Source: JACQFZ01 sp041485885
GTDB lineage: Bacteria; Pseudomonadota; Gammaproteobacteria; Acidiferrobacterales; Sulfurifustaceae
DNA: 64,000 bases
Direction of reading: 5' to 3'
Assembly: GCA_041485885.1 (NCBI GenBank)
Contig: JBGPKL010000001.1
Span: 124,001 to 188,000 of the forward strand
Both the position numbers and the translations under genes were made by a program. Within the stretch, counting starts at the first letter, position 1. Each line of letters opens with the position of its first letter. Below are positions 34,404 through 42,859 of the stretch, piece by piece. Below the pieces are notes generated by a model, which ran no database searches, had not been told where the DNA came from, and saw only the letters and a program-made list of their open reading frames with translations.

Positions 34404-34425
34404 ATCCGCCGCGATCGCGGCGGAT
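34404..34425. repeat. 22-bp perfect palindrome in the trxA leader
   Basis: ATCCGCCGCGA followed by its exact reverse complement TCGCGGCGGAT, with no spacer. It lies 26 bp upstream of the trxA start. It could bind a dimeric regulator as DNA, or form a cruciform/hairpin in the trxA mRNA leader. No such symmetry is expected from coding, since no gene covers it. Confidence 0.6.
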
Positions 34426-34578
34426 TTAGGCTGGGATTAGACCAAAACAGCTGCGATATTTGAGCGAAATAGTTTGTCCAATGCAAGCACCGAAGATTTG
34501 TCGGTCAAATCAAAAGGAATTCACCGGTAATCTGTTATTGCCGGCGTGCTATTGGTATTCTTAACGTTATAGAGAGAA

Positions 34579-35994
34579 ATGAGCGAACACCACCTCACCG
34601 ATCACTCCTTTGGTCGCCTGAACCTACCCGAAGCCCTAATGCAGGGCGTCCGCACGGCTGGTTTCGAATTCTGCACGCCGATACAAGCGAAGGCCTTGCC
34701 TATCGCGCTCGCGGGGCAGGACGTCGCCGGTCAAGCGCAAACGGGCACGGGCAAGACGGCGGCGTTTCTACTGGCGACCTTCAATCACTTGTTATCTCAT
34801 CCGGCCGCGCCTGAGCGCGCGATTACGCAGCCGCGTGCCATCATACTGGCGCCGACGCGCGAGCTCGCGGTGCAGATTCACAGGGACGCGGAGGCGCTCG
34901 GCGTCGGCACGGGATACCGATTGAATCTGGTATTCGGCGGCACCGGTTACGACACGCAACGCCTGGCGCTTCAGGCGGGCGTCGATGTGTTGATCGGCAC
35001 GCCCGGGCGCATCATCGACTACTTCAAGCAGCGCGTGTTCGATCTCAGAGCGATCCAGGTGATGGTGCTCGATGAGGCGGATCGGATGTTCGATCTCGGC
35101 TTCATCAAGGACATTCGTTTTTTATTGCGCCGCATGCCCGAGCCTACCCAGCGCCTGAACATGTTGTTCTCGGCGACGCTGTCCTATCGCGTGACCGAGC
35201 TCGCCTACGAGCATATGAACAATCCGCAATTCATGCGTATCGACGCCGACCGCCGTACCGCCGACAACGTCGAGCAAGTGCTGTATCACACCGCGACCGA
35301 AGAGAAGATCGCGACGCTCGTTTCGCTGCTGCGTCATATAGACGCGACACGCAGCTTGGTGTTCGTCAATACCAAGGACATGGGCGAGCGGCTGGTCGGG
35401 TGGCTGCAGGCCAACGGCTTCCACGCCGAGATCCTCTCGGGCGACGTGCCGCAGCAGACGCGACTGCGATTGCTCGGCGATTTCAGCGAGGGGCGGTTAC
35501 CGATCCTTGTGGCTACCGACGTCGCCGCGCGCGGGCTGCACATCCCGGACGTGTCGCACGTGTTCAACTTCGACCTGCCGCAGAATGGGGAAGACTACGT
35601 GCATCGCATCGGGCGCACGGCGCGTGCGGGCAAGAGCGGAGATGCGGTAAGCTTTGCGTGCGAGCGCTACGTGTTCGCGCTGCCGGACATCGAGGCGTAT
35701 CTCGGGCACCGGATACCGACCGTGAAAGTAGACGCGTCGCTGCCGGCCCTGGAACCGCCCACGCGTCGCCGTACGCCACGACCGGATCGACATGATCGCG
35801 GCGCGCGGCGGGGCGAGCGCGAGCCGCGGCGCGAGCGTCCCAAGGACAGCACGCGCGAGGTAGCCAAAGCGCCGCCGCCGCCGCCGCCACCGGCGCCGGT
35901 GGCTGTTGCGGAAGTACCGGCCCCGCCGTCAAAGCCACGCGGTCGCCGCCCGTTGGGGCGTCGCGGCGGGTTTGAAAAACCGGCGATCGGTTGA
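34579..35994 (+). CDS. rhlB: ATP-dependent RNA helicase RhlB
   Basis: DEAD-box helicase that helps the degradosome unwind mRNA. The beginning (MSEHHLTDHSFGRLNL, CTPIQAKALPIALAG) parallels E. coli RhlB. Q motif near 25-35, Walker A AQTGTGKT at 53-60, LDEAD near 164-168, SAT, and the C-terminal HRIGRTARAG block. After residue about 395 there is a 75-residue basic tail rich in Arg and Pro including seven prolines in a row and a Gly/Arg-rich end. Such tails bind RNA or partner proteins. The neighbourhood trxA-rho matches E. coli. GAGAGA lies before the ATG. Confidence 0.93.
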   Translation: MSEHHLTDHSFGRLNLPEALMQGVRTAGFEFCTPIQAKALPIALAGQDVAGQAQTGTGKTAAFLLATFNHLLSHPAAPERAITQPRAIILAPTRELAVQIHRDAEALGVGTGYRLNLVFGGTGYDTQRLALQAGVDVLIGTPGRIIDYFKQRVFDLRAIQVMVLDEADRMFDLGFIKDIRFLLRRMPEPTQRLNMLFSATLSYRVTELAYEHMNNPQFMRIDADRRTADNVEQVLYHTATEEKIATLVSLLRHIDATRSLVFVNTKDMGERLVGWLQANGFHAEILSGDVPQQTRLRLLGDFSEGRLPILVATDVAARGLHIPDVSHVFNFDLPQNGEDYVHRIGRTARAGKSGDAVSFACERYVFALPDIEAYLGHRIPTVKVDASLPALEPPTRRRTPRPDRHDRGARRGEREPRRERPKDSTREVAKAPPPPPPPAPVAVAEVPAPPSKPRGRRPLGRRGGFEKPAIG

Positions 35995-36038
35995 ATTTGC
36001 GTTTGAACAATATGATTGACTGACAAAGGAGGCGAAGC

Positions 36039-36581
36039 ATGGCCCGAATCATCGTATCCGGCAGTAGCGACATCACCGACTTTGCTACGATCCGAAACCG
36101 CTTAGCGCGTCTTGGCATCACGCTAAACGGCTGGATCGCGCCCGAGACCGCGCGCGCCAAAGAGCTGCTTACCAAGCAAGGCCTGACGGACGTCGAGAAA
36201 GAGGAGTTGCTCGGCACCGTGGAGGAGCGCTTCGAGAAACTGAAGCGCGACAAGGGCTACAAAACGCGCGACTTGGTGGTGATCCACGAAGACATTCCCG
36301 GAAGGCCGGAAATGCTCGCCAAGTTCGCGAAGATTCATTATCACACCGACGATGAAGTGCGCTACATCCTTTCAGGCCGCGGCTACTTCGGTTTCGTCGA
36401 GCCCGATGGCGGGCAGTTCATGCTCGAGGTTTCCGCCGGCGACTACATCAACGTGCCCGCAAATACGGAACATTGGTTCGAGATGCGCGATTCCAAGCGC
36501 TTGAAAGCCGTGCGCTACTTTATCGACACCAGCGGCTGGGCGCCGGTGTACACCGAGCGCGAGATGGCGGCGTTCGCTTGA
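36039..36581 (+). CDS. mtnD: Acireductone dioxygenase
   Basis: Cupin metal enzyme of the methionine salvage pathway; oxidises acireductone to the keto acid precursor of methionine (Fe form) or, with Ni, off-pathway products with CO. Metal ligands H100, H102 and E106 in HYHTDDEVRYI and H145 in NTEHWFEM are all present. 180 residues, normal size; AAAGGAGG precedes the ATG. The next gene on the strand is mtnB, separated by a repeat. No mtnA or mtnC is in the window. Confidence 0.94.
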   Translation: MARIIVSGSSDITDFATIRNRLARLGITLNGWIAPETARAKELLTKQGLTDVEKEELLGTVEERFEKLKRDKGYKTRDLVVIHEDIPGRPEMLAKFAKIHYHTDDEVRYILSGRGYFGFVEPDGGQFMLEVSAGDYINVPANTEHWFEMRDSKRLKAVRYFIDTSGWAPVYTEREMAAFA

Positions 36582-36590
36582 AAACATTAT

Positions 36591-36675
36591 CCGCCGACGA
36601 ACGCGGATAGACGCGGATAAAAAAAGTCGGTCGTGGTTTTTGATCGGCGTGTATCTGCGTTTATCTACGGTTTCA
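36591..36675. repeat. Dispersed inverted repeat, copy 1
   Basis: Left arm 36591-36624 and right arm 36637-36675 are imperfect inverted copies built from a recurring unit of the type ACGC(A/G)GATA. The same unit and layout occur at 44009-44104. It fills the whole gap between mtnD and mtnB and could form a long hairpin in the transcript. Confidence 0.75.
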
Positions 36676-36679
36676 CTTT

Positions 36680-37306
36680 ATGTCTAGTTCCTTCGACGAT
36701 CTTTCGCCGCGCGCGGCGCTGGTGGAAATCGCCCGCGACTTCCACGCGCGCGGCTGGATGGCGGGCACCGCGGGCAATCTCTCCGCGCGCGCGGATTCGG
36801 AGCATTTCTGGATCACCGCGAGCGGACGGCCCAAGGGTCGACTCGATGAGGGTGATTTCATTCTCGCGCGGGTCGACGACGGTGCGGTCGTCGAACGCGG
36901 TCGAGCGGATCAATTGCCATCGGCGGAGACGGCTATACACGCGACGCTCTACGCGCTTTTCTCCGAAGCAAACGCGTGTTTGCACGGACACAGTGTGGCG
37001 GCTTGTCTCGCGACGGCGCGTAGCCCGGCCAAGTCGCGCGCTTTGCGTTTACCGCTGCTTGAGATGGTTAAAGGATTCGATGTCTGGGAGCATCGCCCGA
37101 AGGCCGAGCTGTCGCTCTTCGCCAATCACCTCGACGTCAAGCGCATCGCGCGCGATGTGCGCACCCGGTTCACGCGCTCGCCGCCAAGAATCAGCGCGCT
37201 CCTGGTGCGAGATCACGGTCCCACCGTCTGGGGGCGCGGCCTGCAAGAGGCGTATAACCGCTTTGAAGTGCTCGATTTTCTATTGAATTATCTCGCCCGC
37301 CGCTGA
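36680..37306 (+). CDS. mtnB: Methylthioribulose-1-phosphate dehydratase
   Basis: Class II aldolase-fold zinc enzyme dehydrating methylthioribulose-1-phosphate in methionine salvage. Key residues: GWMAGTAGNLSAR near 25-37, E83 in SAETAIH, H102 and H104 in LHGHSVA, and a further His in RDHGPTVWG. 208 residues. It follows mtnD at 98 bp with the dispersed repeat between, so the pair may still be one transcript. Neighbouring genes for the other salvage enzymes were not found. Confidence 0.93.
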   Translation: MSSSFDDLSPRAALVEIARDFHARGWMAGTAGNLSARADSEHFWITASGRPKGRLDEGDFILARVDDGAVVERGRADQLPSAETAIHATLYALFSEANACLHGHSVAACLATARSPAKSRALRLPLLEMVKGFDVWEHRPKAELSLFANHLDVKRIARDVRTRFTRSPPRISALLVRDHGPTVWGRGLQEAYNRFEVLDFLLNYLARR

Positions 37307-37356
37307 GCAGGTCCGCCCCTCGTTCTCCAGTAGGATCTTTCTGGTATGGTGTTCGC

Positions 37357-38817
37357 GTGATTCTCTCCCGGATACATCGCGCTTTTGGATCGCCGCGGCG
37401 TGCGCTTCGGATGCTCGCGTGGAGTACGCTGGCTGTTGCGCCCCTCTCCCTGGTCGCTTTGTCGGCAGATCCACCGTCGCCGGTCGATTCGACGGCCAAA
37501 AAGGTGCTGGTCATGAACATTCAGGGCGCGATCGGTCCGGTGACGGACGACTACGTCAGAAGCGGTCTCGCGCGAGCGCGGGAGGTGCAGGCGGCGCTCG
37601 TCGTCTTGCGCGTGGACACGCCCGGCGGTCTCGACACGTCGATGCGGGAGATCATCAAGGAGATCATCGCTTCGCCGATCCCGGTTGTGACTTATGTCGC
37701 GCCGTCGGGCGCGCGCGCGGCGAGTGCGGGCACTTACATTTTCTACGCGAGCCACGTGGCGGCGATGGCCCCGGGGACCAACCTCGGGGCGGCGACACCG
37801 GTGCGCATCGGCGGAGGAGGCGGGAACGAAAAGCCGCTGCGCGAGGAACCGAAGGTTAAGGAAAAAGAAAAGAGTAAAGACGGCGCGAAAGACAAGGAGC
37901 CGCGTCCCCCGCTGGGCGACGACGCCATGACGCACAAAGCGGTCAACGATGCGGCGGCGTACATACGTGGCCTCGCGCAGATGCGCGGGCGCAACGGCGA
38001 GTGGGCGGAAAAGGCGGTGCGCGAAGCGGCGTCGTTGCACGCCGAGGAAGCGGTGCGCTTGCGCGTGGCCGACTTCATCGCCACGGATATCGACGACCTG
38101 CTCGCGAAGATCGAGGGACGGCGGATCGAGGTGCAGGGTAAAGAGACTCGTTTGAACGCGTTGAAAGGCGCGACGCTCGTCGCGTTCGAGCCCGACTGGC
38201 GCACGAAGCTGCTCTCCGTCATTACCGATCCGAACGTCGCTGTTATCCTGATGATGCTCGGCACCCTCGGCCTTATTTTCGAGCTATCGAACCCTGGGTA
38301 CGTGCTCCCGGGAGTGGTCGGCGGTATCTGCCTGCTGCTCGGGCTCTACGCGTTCCAAACGCTGCCCGTCAACTACGCCGGTTTCGGGCTCATCCTACTC
38401 GGGCTGGCGTTCATGGTGGCCGAGGCGTTCATGCCGAGCTTCGGCGCGCTCGGTATCGGCGGCATCGTCGCGTTTGTCGTTGGCTCGATCATTTTGTTCG
38501 ACACCGGCGTCGAGGGTTACGACATCGCGTGGCAGCTAATCACCGTCGTCGCGCTGGTCACGGGCGCGATTCTCTTCGGTATCGTCATGCTCGCCGTGCG
38601 ATCGCGCCGGCGCGCGGTGGTGTCGGGTGCGGAAGAGTTGCTGGGTGCGCGAGGCGAAGCGCTCGGCGCGTTCGCGGACCAGGGTTGGGTGCACGTGCAC
38701 AGTGAAAATTGGCAGGCGCGCACGCGCGAGCGGCTCGTGCGCGGACAAAGGATACGGGTCACCGGCCGCGACGGCCTGACCTTACTCGTCGAACCAGAGC
38801 AAAAAGAGGGCAACTGA
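37357..38817 (+). CDS. NfeD-family membrane serine protease (NfeD1b type)
   Basis: 486 residues. N-terminal signal/anchor (about 20-38), then a ClpP/SppA-like protease domain with LVVLRVDTPGGLDTSM (82-96), the nucleophile candidate S123 in ARAASAGTYI and a candidate general-base lysine K194 in MTHKAVND. Between these is a charged, low-complexity insert (about 151-188) rich in Lys, Glu and Gly. Four to five membrane helices follow (about 290-410), then a C-terminal OB-fold NfeD domain. The archaeal homologue cleaves the C-terminus of stomatin, and here a slipin gene starts one base after the stop. GTG start. Likely acts in membrane-domain quality control. Confidence 0.92.
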   Translation: MILSRIHRAFGSPRRALRMLAWSTLAVAPLSLVALSADPPSPVDSTAKKVLVMNIQGAIGPVTDDYVRSGLARAREVQAALVVLRVDTPGGLDTSMREIIKEIIASPIPVVTYVAPSGARAASAGTYIFYASHVAAMAPGTNLGAATPVRIGGGGGNEKPLREEPKVKEKEKSKDGAKDKEPRPPLGDDAMTHKAVNDAAAYIRGLAQMRGRNGEWAEKAVREAASLHAEEAVRLRVADFIATDIDDLLAKIEGRRIEVQGKETRLNALKGATLVAFEPDWRTKLLSVITDPNVAVILMMLGTLGLIFELSNPGYVLPGVVGGICLLLGLYAFQTLPVNYAGFGLILLGLAFMVAEAFMPSFGALGIGGIVAFVVGSIILFDTGVEGYDIAWQLITVVALVTGAILFGIVMLAVRSRRRAVVSGAEELLGARGEALGAFADQGWVHVHSENWQARTRERLVRGQRIRVTGRDGLTLLVEPEQKEGN

Positions 38818-38818
38818 C

Positions 38819-39574
38819 ATGGGTTTCGCTTCCGGCGGTTTCGTTCTTGCGGTCATCGCGCTTCTTCTGTTCTCCTCGTTTCGGGTACTGCGCGAATATA
38901 CACGAGGCGTGGTTTTTCTCTTCGGACGGTTTTGGAAAGTTAAGGGACCGGGAATTTTTCTTCTCATCCCGCTCGCGCAGCAAATGGTCAAAGTCGATCT
39001 GCGCATCATCGTGATGGACGTGCCGCCGCAGGATGTGATCTCGCGCGATAACGTCTCGGTCAAGGTGAATGCGGTCGTCTACTTTCGCGTGATCGATCCG
39101 CAGCGCGCGATCATTCAGGTGGAAGATTACTACATGGCGACCAGCCAGCTCGCGCAAACCACGTTGCGTTCGGTGCTCGGTAAGCACGAGCTCGACGAGA
39201 TGCTGGCGGAACGCGATAAATTGAACATCGACATCCAGCGCATCCTCGACGCCGCGACCGACGCCTGGGGCATCAAGGTGACGAGTGTGGAGATCAAGCA
39301 CGTCGACATCGATCCGACGATGGTGCGTGCGATCGCGCAGCAGGCGGAAGCCGAGCGCACCCGGCGCGCGAAGGTGATCCATGCGGAGGGCGAACTGCAG
39401 GCGGCAGAGAAGCTGGTAATGGCGGCCGATCAAATGAGCCGCAACCCGCTAGCCATACAGCTACGTTATTTGCAGACGCTTTCGGGCATCGCGGGCGAGA
39501 AGAGCTCGACGATCGTGTTTCCGCTGCCGATGGATTTGATCACGCCGTTCATGGACGCCTTGAAGAAGCGCTAG
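38819..39574 (+). CDS. Slipin (SPFH / band 7 stomatin-like protein)
   Basis: A 251-residue membrane-anchored scaffold. One N-terminal helix (GFVLAVIALLLFSSF), then the SPFH domain with REYTRGVVFLFGRF, VMDVPPQDVISRDNVSV and NAVVYFRVIDPQRAI, followed by an Ala/Glu/Arg-rich coiled coil (about 170-205) and the hydrophobic C-terminal tail typical of prokaryotic slipin-1, the usual target of NfeD protease. Directly downstream of the NfeD-type gene, so they form a functional pair. Its 3' end overlaps the end of the convergent gene by four bases. Confidence 0.94.
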   Translation: MGFASGGFVLAVIALLLFSSFRVLREYTRGVVFLFGRFWKVKGPGIFLLIPLAQQMVKVDLRIIVMDVPPQDVISRDNVSVKVNAVVYFRVIDPQRAIIQVEDYYMATSQLAQTTLRSVLGKHELDEMLAERDKLNIDIQRILDAATDAWGIKVTSVEIKHVDIDPTMVRAIAQQAEAERTRRAKVIHAEGELQAAEKLVMAADQMSRNPLAIQLRYLQTLSGIAGEKSSTIVFPLPMDLITPFMDALKKR

Positions 39575-40104
39575 CGGGTTCGCCAGCCGACGACGGTCAG
39601 CGGGCCGGAGCTTAAACCGAACTCGATCGCTGGGAAGAAACCCTCGGCGTTTGGGAGCATGCCCCCCTTCCGCACCAGTAAGGCCGAAACGCCGGGAGCG
39701 ATCTCGATCGGCTGCCAGCGCCCGTTCACGCGAGTGAGCAGCGGTTCTTCGTTCAGCTGAAAATAAGGGATCCAGCCGGCGCGGCTCGGGTAATAGCGCA
39801 GCAGGATTCGGCACAAAAGAATCGGCGCGGACGCGGTGCCGGTATAAAGCTCGATCAGCCGGTCGGCGGGCCGGGTGTCGCCGGCGACGGTATCGGCGGA
39901 TGTGAGCTTCCAATTGGAGGAGGAGACGGGCGAGGTCGAAAGCTGCAACCCGGCGCGCCCGATGATTTCCAGCGGCGCTTGCGTGCTCGCCAGCGGTTGC
40001 AGTTTCGCGAGCGTCGGCGCGTCGGCAGCGGCGCCGCCACCGGGCCTAAACGCCAGCGCCAGCGTCAATGCGGCGGTCGCGAGGATTCTTACCATTCCGA
40101 CCAA
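39571..40104 (-). CDS. Exported protein of unknown function
   Basis: 177 residues. The N-terminus is a signal peptide (VRILATAALTLALAF...GGAAADA, cut near 27). The mature part has no cysteine pair or known motif; it contains PADRLIELYTGTASAPIL and ends with FGLSSGPLTVVGWRTR. Start at 40104 or three codons later. It converges with the slipin gene with a four-base overlap at the stops, and has no co-directional partner nearby. I do not recognise the family. Confidence 0.65.
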   Translation of the reverse strand: MVGMVRILATAALTLALAFRPGGGAAADAPTLAKLQPLASTQAPLEIIGRAGLQLSTSPVSSSNWKLTSADTVAGDTRPADRLIELYTGTASAPILLCRILLRYYPSRAGWIPYFQLNEEPLLTRVNGRWQPIEIAPGVSALLVRKGGMLPNAEGFFPAIEFGLSSGPLTVVGWRTR

Positions 40105-40146
40105 AAGCCTAGTGGCAGACGCAGACGTTGTCTATCGTAAAAGCGC

Positions 40147-40551
40147 TTAGGCAGGTGGGACGGGACGCTTGCGACCGTGCTCATCCAAAGCGACATACGT
40201 CAATATCGCCTCGGTGACGAGCACGGCCTCACCCGGCGTCGGCGTAACCCAACTCCGTTCGGCGTATACCTTGACGTCGATCGTCAATGATGTGGTGCCG
40301 ACTTTGACGAGGTCGGTATAGAAGCTCACGACATCGGCGACGTACACCGGTTTCTTGAACGTGAAAGAGTTCACTGCCACGGTGGCAACGCGCCCACGCG
40401 CGCGCCGCGCCGCGTGAATACCGCCCGCGATGTCGACCTGCGACATGATCCAGCCGCCGAAGATGTCGCCGGTCGCGTTGGTATCGGCTGGCATGGGCGA
40501 CACGCGCAGTGTCGGCTCCCTATCCTGCGGCGGCTCTGTGCTAATGGGCAT
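40147..40551 (-). CDS. Acyl-CoA thioesterase, YciA-like hotdog
   Basis: 134 residues with the hotdog thioesterase pattern: ADTNATGDIFGGWIMSQVD (about 23-41, with the catalytic Asp and the G-D-I-F-G-G-W turn), VNSFTFKKPVYVADVVSF, and VLVTEAILTYVALDEHGRKRPVP at the end. It hydrolyses acyl-CoA to free acid and CoA and so balances the CoA pool; broad substrate range is usual. Stands alone between divergent and convergent neighbours. Confidence 0.92.
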   Translation of the reverse strand: MPISTEPPQDREPTLRVSPMPADTNATGDIFGGWIMSQVDIAGGIHAARRARGRVATVAVNSFTFKKPVYVADVVSFYTDLVKVGTTSLTIDVKVYAERSWVTPTPGEAVLVTEAILTYVALDEHGRKRPVPPA

Positions 40552-40655
40552 CCTCCTTCGGAGGCAGGCATTCTAGCAGGGCCCTGACGCGAGGCCAGCG
40601 CGAACGGCGCGATTTGGGCGTGCCCGTTGTCGCGCGTTGCCCTAAGATACCGAGC

Positions 40656-41936
40656 ATGGCGCAGAGAGCTCCGGTCGAGAGGAATCAATTGCCTAAAACC
40701 GCGCTCGTGGTGGACGACTCGCGCGTCGCGCTCTTGAGCTTAGCTCGGCTGCTAAAGGCACAGGGGCTGATGGTCGATGTCGTGGAGTCCGGCCCTGAAG
40801 CACTCGACTATCTCAGATTGAATCCGCCGCCCGCCGCCATTTTCCTCGATCACATGATGCCCGGCATGGACGGCTTCGAAACGCTGGGTGCGATCAAGGC
40901 TACGCACGCGATGTCCGCGATTCCGGTGGTGATGTATACGTCGAAGGAGGACGAGGCCTATCTCGACGAGGCACGCGCGCTCGGCGCCGCCGGCGTGCTA
41001 CGGAAGCCGGCGCACGCGCTTGCCGTGGATCGAATTCTCATGTCGCTGCAAATTTCCCACAATCGAGTCGTCGTGGCGCAGCAGGCAACGGCCAACACAC
41101 AGCGTGTGGCGCGCGGCGGAGACATCACCGTGCCGATCAATCCTGCGCGACTTTCCGCGCCGGTAGTTCCGTTCGCGCCACCGCGAGCGCACGTGCCGCC
41201 GCCTGTTGCCGTTGAACCGCCTGCCGCGCGCCGAGGCGGCCCGGCGAAATTTCTGGGATGGATATTGTTTTTCGGATTGTTAGCCGCCGCCGCATGGTGG
41301 TCCTTGACGCTGTACCGCGAGCTCGAGCAGGCGCGCGATCAGTTGGCCGCGGATAACGCACATCTCAAGGCGGTGGAGGTGCGCCGTTTGACCGCGGAAA
41401 AAACCGCGGCTCTCGTCGAAACGCCCCCGCAAGCGCCCAGTTCCGCCGAGCCGAGCCGAGCGCTGCTTGAAACGATCGCGTGGTCGCTCAACCAACAGAG
41501 TCGTTATGACTTCGGTGAGATCCCGTTCAACGATACGCGGTTGCAACTGGTGCGCGAATTGGTCTCGCGTCTCGCCGAAGCCGGCTTCCGTGGCACCGTG
41601 CGGCTCGAAGGGCATTTGGGCGACTTCTGCATCGTGCGCGACGAGCAAGGCGGGAATCGCTTACCGGCCCCCGGCACGTTGTTCTCCGGTTGCGAGGTTT
41701 TGACTTTCCCCCCGGGAGAAGCAGTGCGCCTCGCACAGCGCCAATCGGAAGCGTTCGCGCGCTTTCTCAACGAGCAAGCGGCGGCGCGCGGGCCGATTGA
41801 AGTCAACATCGTTTCACACGGTGCGAGCCGCCCGTTTCAGCGTTATCCCGATCACGCAACGACGGCGAGCGAATGGAACGCGATCGCGCGGCTCAATCAG
41901 CGCGTGGAAATTGCGCTCGTGCCGGCGACGCGCTGA
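40656..41936 (+). CDS. Response-regulator receiver fused to TM helix and OmpA-like domain
   Basis: 426 residues in an unusual order. A CheY-like receiver (about 14-130) has the acidic pair D20-D21, phospho-acceptor D65 in AIFLDHMMPGMDGF, T95 region in VVMYTSKED, and K117 in LRKPAH. A 65-residue Ala/Pro-rich linker follows, then one membrane helix (199-218), a coiled coil (220-255), and an OmpA-like domain (about 280-426) ending ARLNQRVEIAL. The receiver would be cytoplasmic and the OmpA-like part periplasmic, so phosphorylation might be transmitted to, or coordinated with, cell-wall contact. I take the ATG at 40656; an upstream start would add 14 residues. No histidine kinase gene is adjacent. 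Confidence 0.82.
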   Translation: MAQRAPVERNQLPKTALVVDDSRVALLSLARLLKAQGLMVDVVESGPEALDYLRLNPPPAAIFLDHMMPGMDGFETLGAIKATHAMSAIPVVMYTSKEDEAYLDEARALGAAGVLRKPAHALAVDRILMSLQISHNRVVVAQQATANTQRVARGGDITVPINPARLSAPVVPFAPPRAHVPPPVAVEPPAARRGGPAKFLGWILFFGLLAAAAWWSLTLYRELEQARDQLAADNAHLKAVEVRRLTAEKTAALVETPPQAPSSAEPSRALLETIAWSLNQQSRYDFGEIPFNDTRLQLVRELVSRLAEAGFRGTVRLEGHLGDFCIVRDEQGGNRLPAPGTLFSGCEVLTFPPGEAVRLAQRQSEAFARFLNEQAAARGPIEVNIVSHGASRPFQRYPDHATTASEWNAIARLNQRVEIALVPATR

Positions 41937-41940
41937 ACGT

Positions 41941-42855
41941 TCACGCGCCCGCGAGCCAGTCGCGCGGTTTCAGGAAATATTCGTACAGCCGCGCTTCCGC
42001 GCTGCCGGGCTCCGGCTGCCAGTCGTAGCGCCACGTCACCAGCGGCGGCAGGGATACCAGGATCGATTCCGTGCGACCGCCGGACTGTAGACCGAAGAGC
42101 GTGCCGCGGTCGTAGACGAAGTTGAACTCCACATAACGCCCACGGCGGTAGAGTTGGAAATCGCGCTCACGCTCGCCGTGTGGGACGTTCTTGCGCCGCT
42201 GCACGATCGGTAGGTACGCCTTTAGGTAGTGCTCTGCAACGCTCTTCATGAAACCGAAGCAATGCTCGAAGCCGCGCTCGGTTAAATCGTCGAAGAACAA
42301 GCCCCCGATGCCGCGCGGCTCCTGCCGGTGCTTGATGAAAAAATATTCATCGCACCATTTTTTGAAGCGCGCATGATAATCCGCGCCGAACGGATCGCAC
42401 GCCGCTTTCGCCTGGCGGTGCCAATGCACGCAGTCCTCGTCGAAGCCGTAGTACGGCGTGAGATCGAAGCCGCCGCCGAACCACCACACCGGCTCCGCGT
42501 CCGGCTTTTCGGCTTGAAAGAAACGCACGTTGCAATGCGACGTCGGGACGTACGGATTGCGCGGATGCATGACGATCGAAGCACCGAGGGCTTGGAAGGT
42601 GCGGCCGGCAAGCTCCGGCCGCTGCGTCGTCGCCGAGGCGGGCAGACCGGTGCCATGCACGTGGGAGAAATTGACGCCGCCGTGCTCGAAGACCTTTCCC
42701 GCGATGACGCGCGTGCGCCCGCCCCCGCCGCCGGGACGCTCCCAGCGGTCTTCGCGAAAACGCGCGACGCCGTCCTCGCGCTCGAGCGCCGCGCAAATGC
42801 GATCTTGCAGATCGATTAGGTAAGCTCTGACGGAATCGACCGCTGTGCTCGCCAT
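41941..42855 (-). CDS. hemF: Coproporphyrinogen III oxidase, oxygen-dependent
   Basis: Oxidative decarboxylation of coproporphyrinogen III to protoporphyrinogen IX using O2. The family blocks are all visible: HGGVNFSHVHG, VMHPRNPYVPTSHCNVRFF, WWFGGGFDLTPYYGFDEDCVH in pieces, FFDDL, and YVEFNFVYDRGTLFGLQSGGR in pieces. About 304 residues from the ATG at 42855, which follows a GGA-rich stretch. The O2-dependent form indicates an aerobic or facultative organism. tsaC lies immediately upstream on the strand. Confidence 0.96.
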   Translation of the reverse strand: MASTAVDSVRAYLIDLQDRICAALEREDGVARFREDRWERPGGGGGRTRVIAGKVFEHGGVNFSHVHGTGLPASATTQRPELAGRTFQALGASIVMHPRNPYVPTSHCNVRFFQAEKPDAEPVWWFGGGFDLTPYYGFDEDCVHWHRQAKAACDPFGADYHARFKKWCDEYFFIKHRQEPRGIGGLFFDDLTERGFEHCFGFMKSVAEHYLKAYLPIVQRRKNVPHGERERDFQLYRRGRYVEFNFVYDRGTLFGLQSGGRTESILVSLPPLVTWRYDWQPEPGSAEARLYEYFLKPRDWLAGA

Positions 42856-42859
42856 AGCG

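Noticed and set aside
34404..34425. Palindrome as a rho-independent terminator
   Set aside because: No T run follows on either strand; kept only as a symmetric site.
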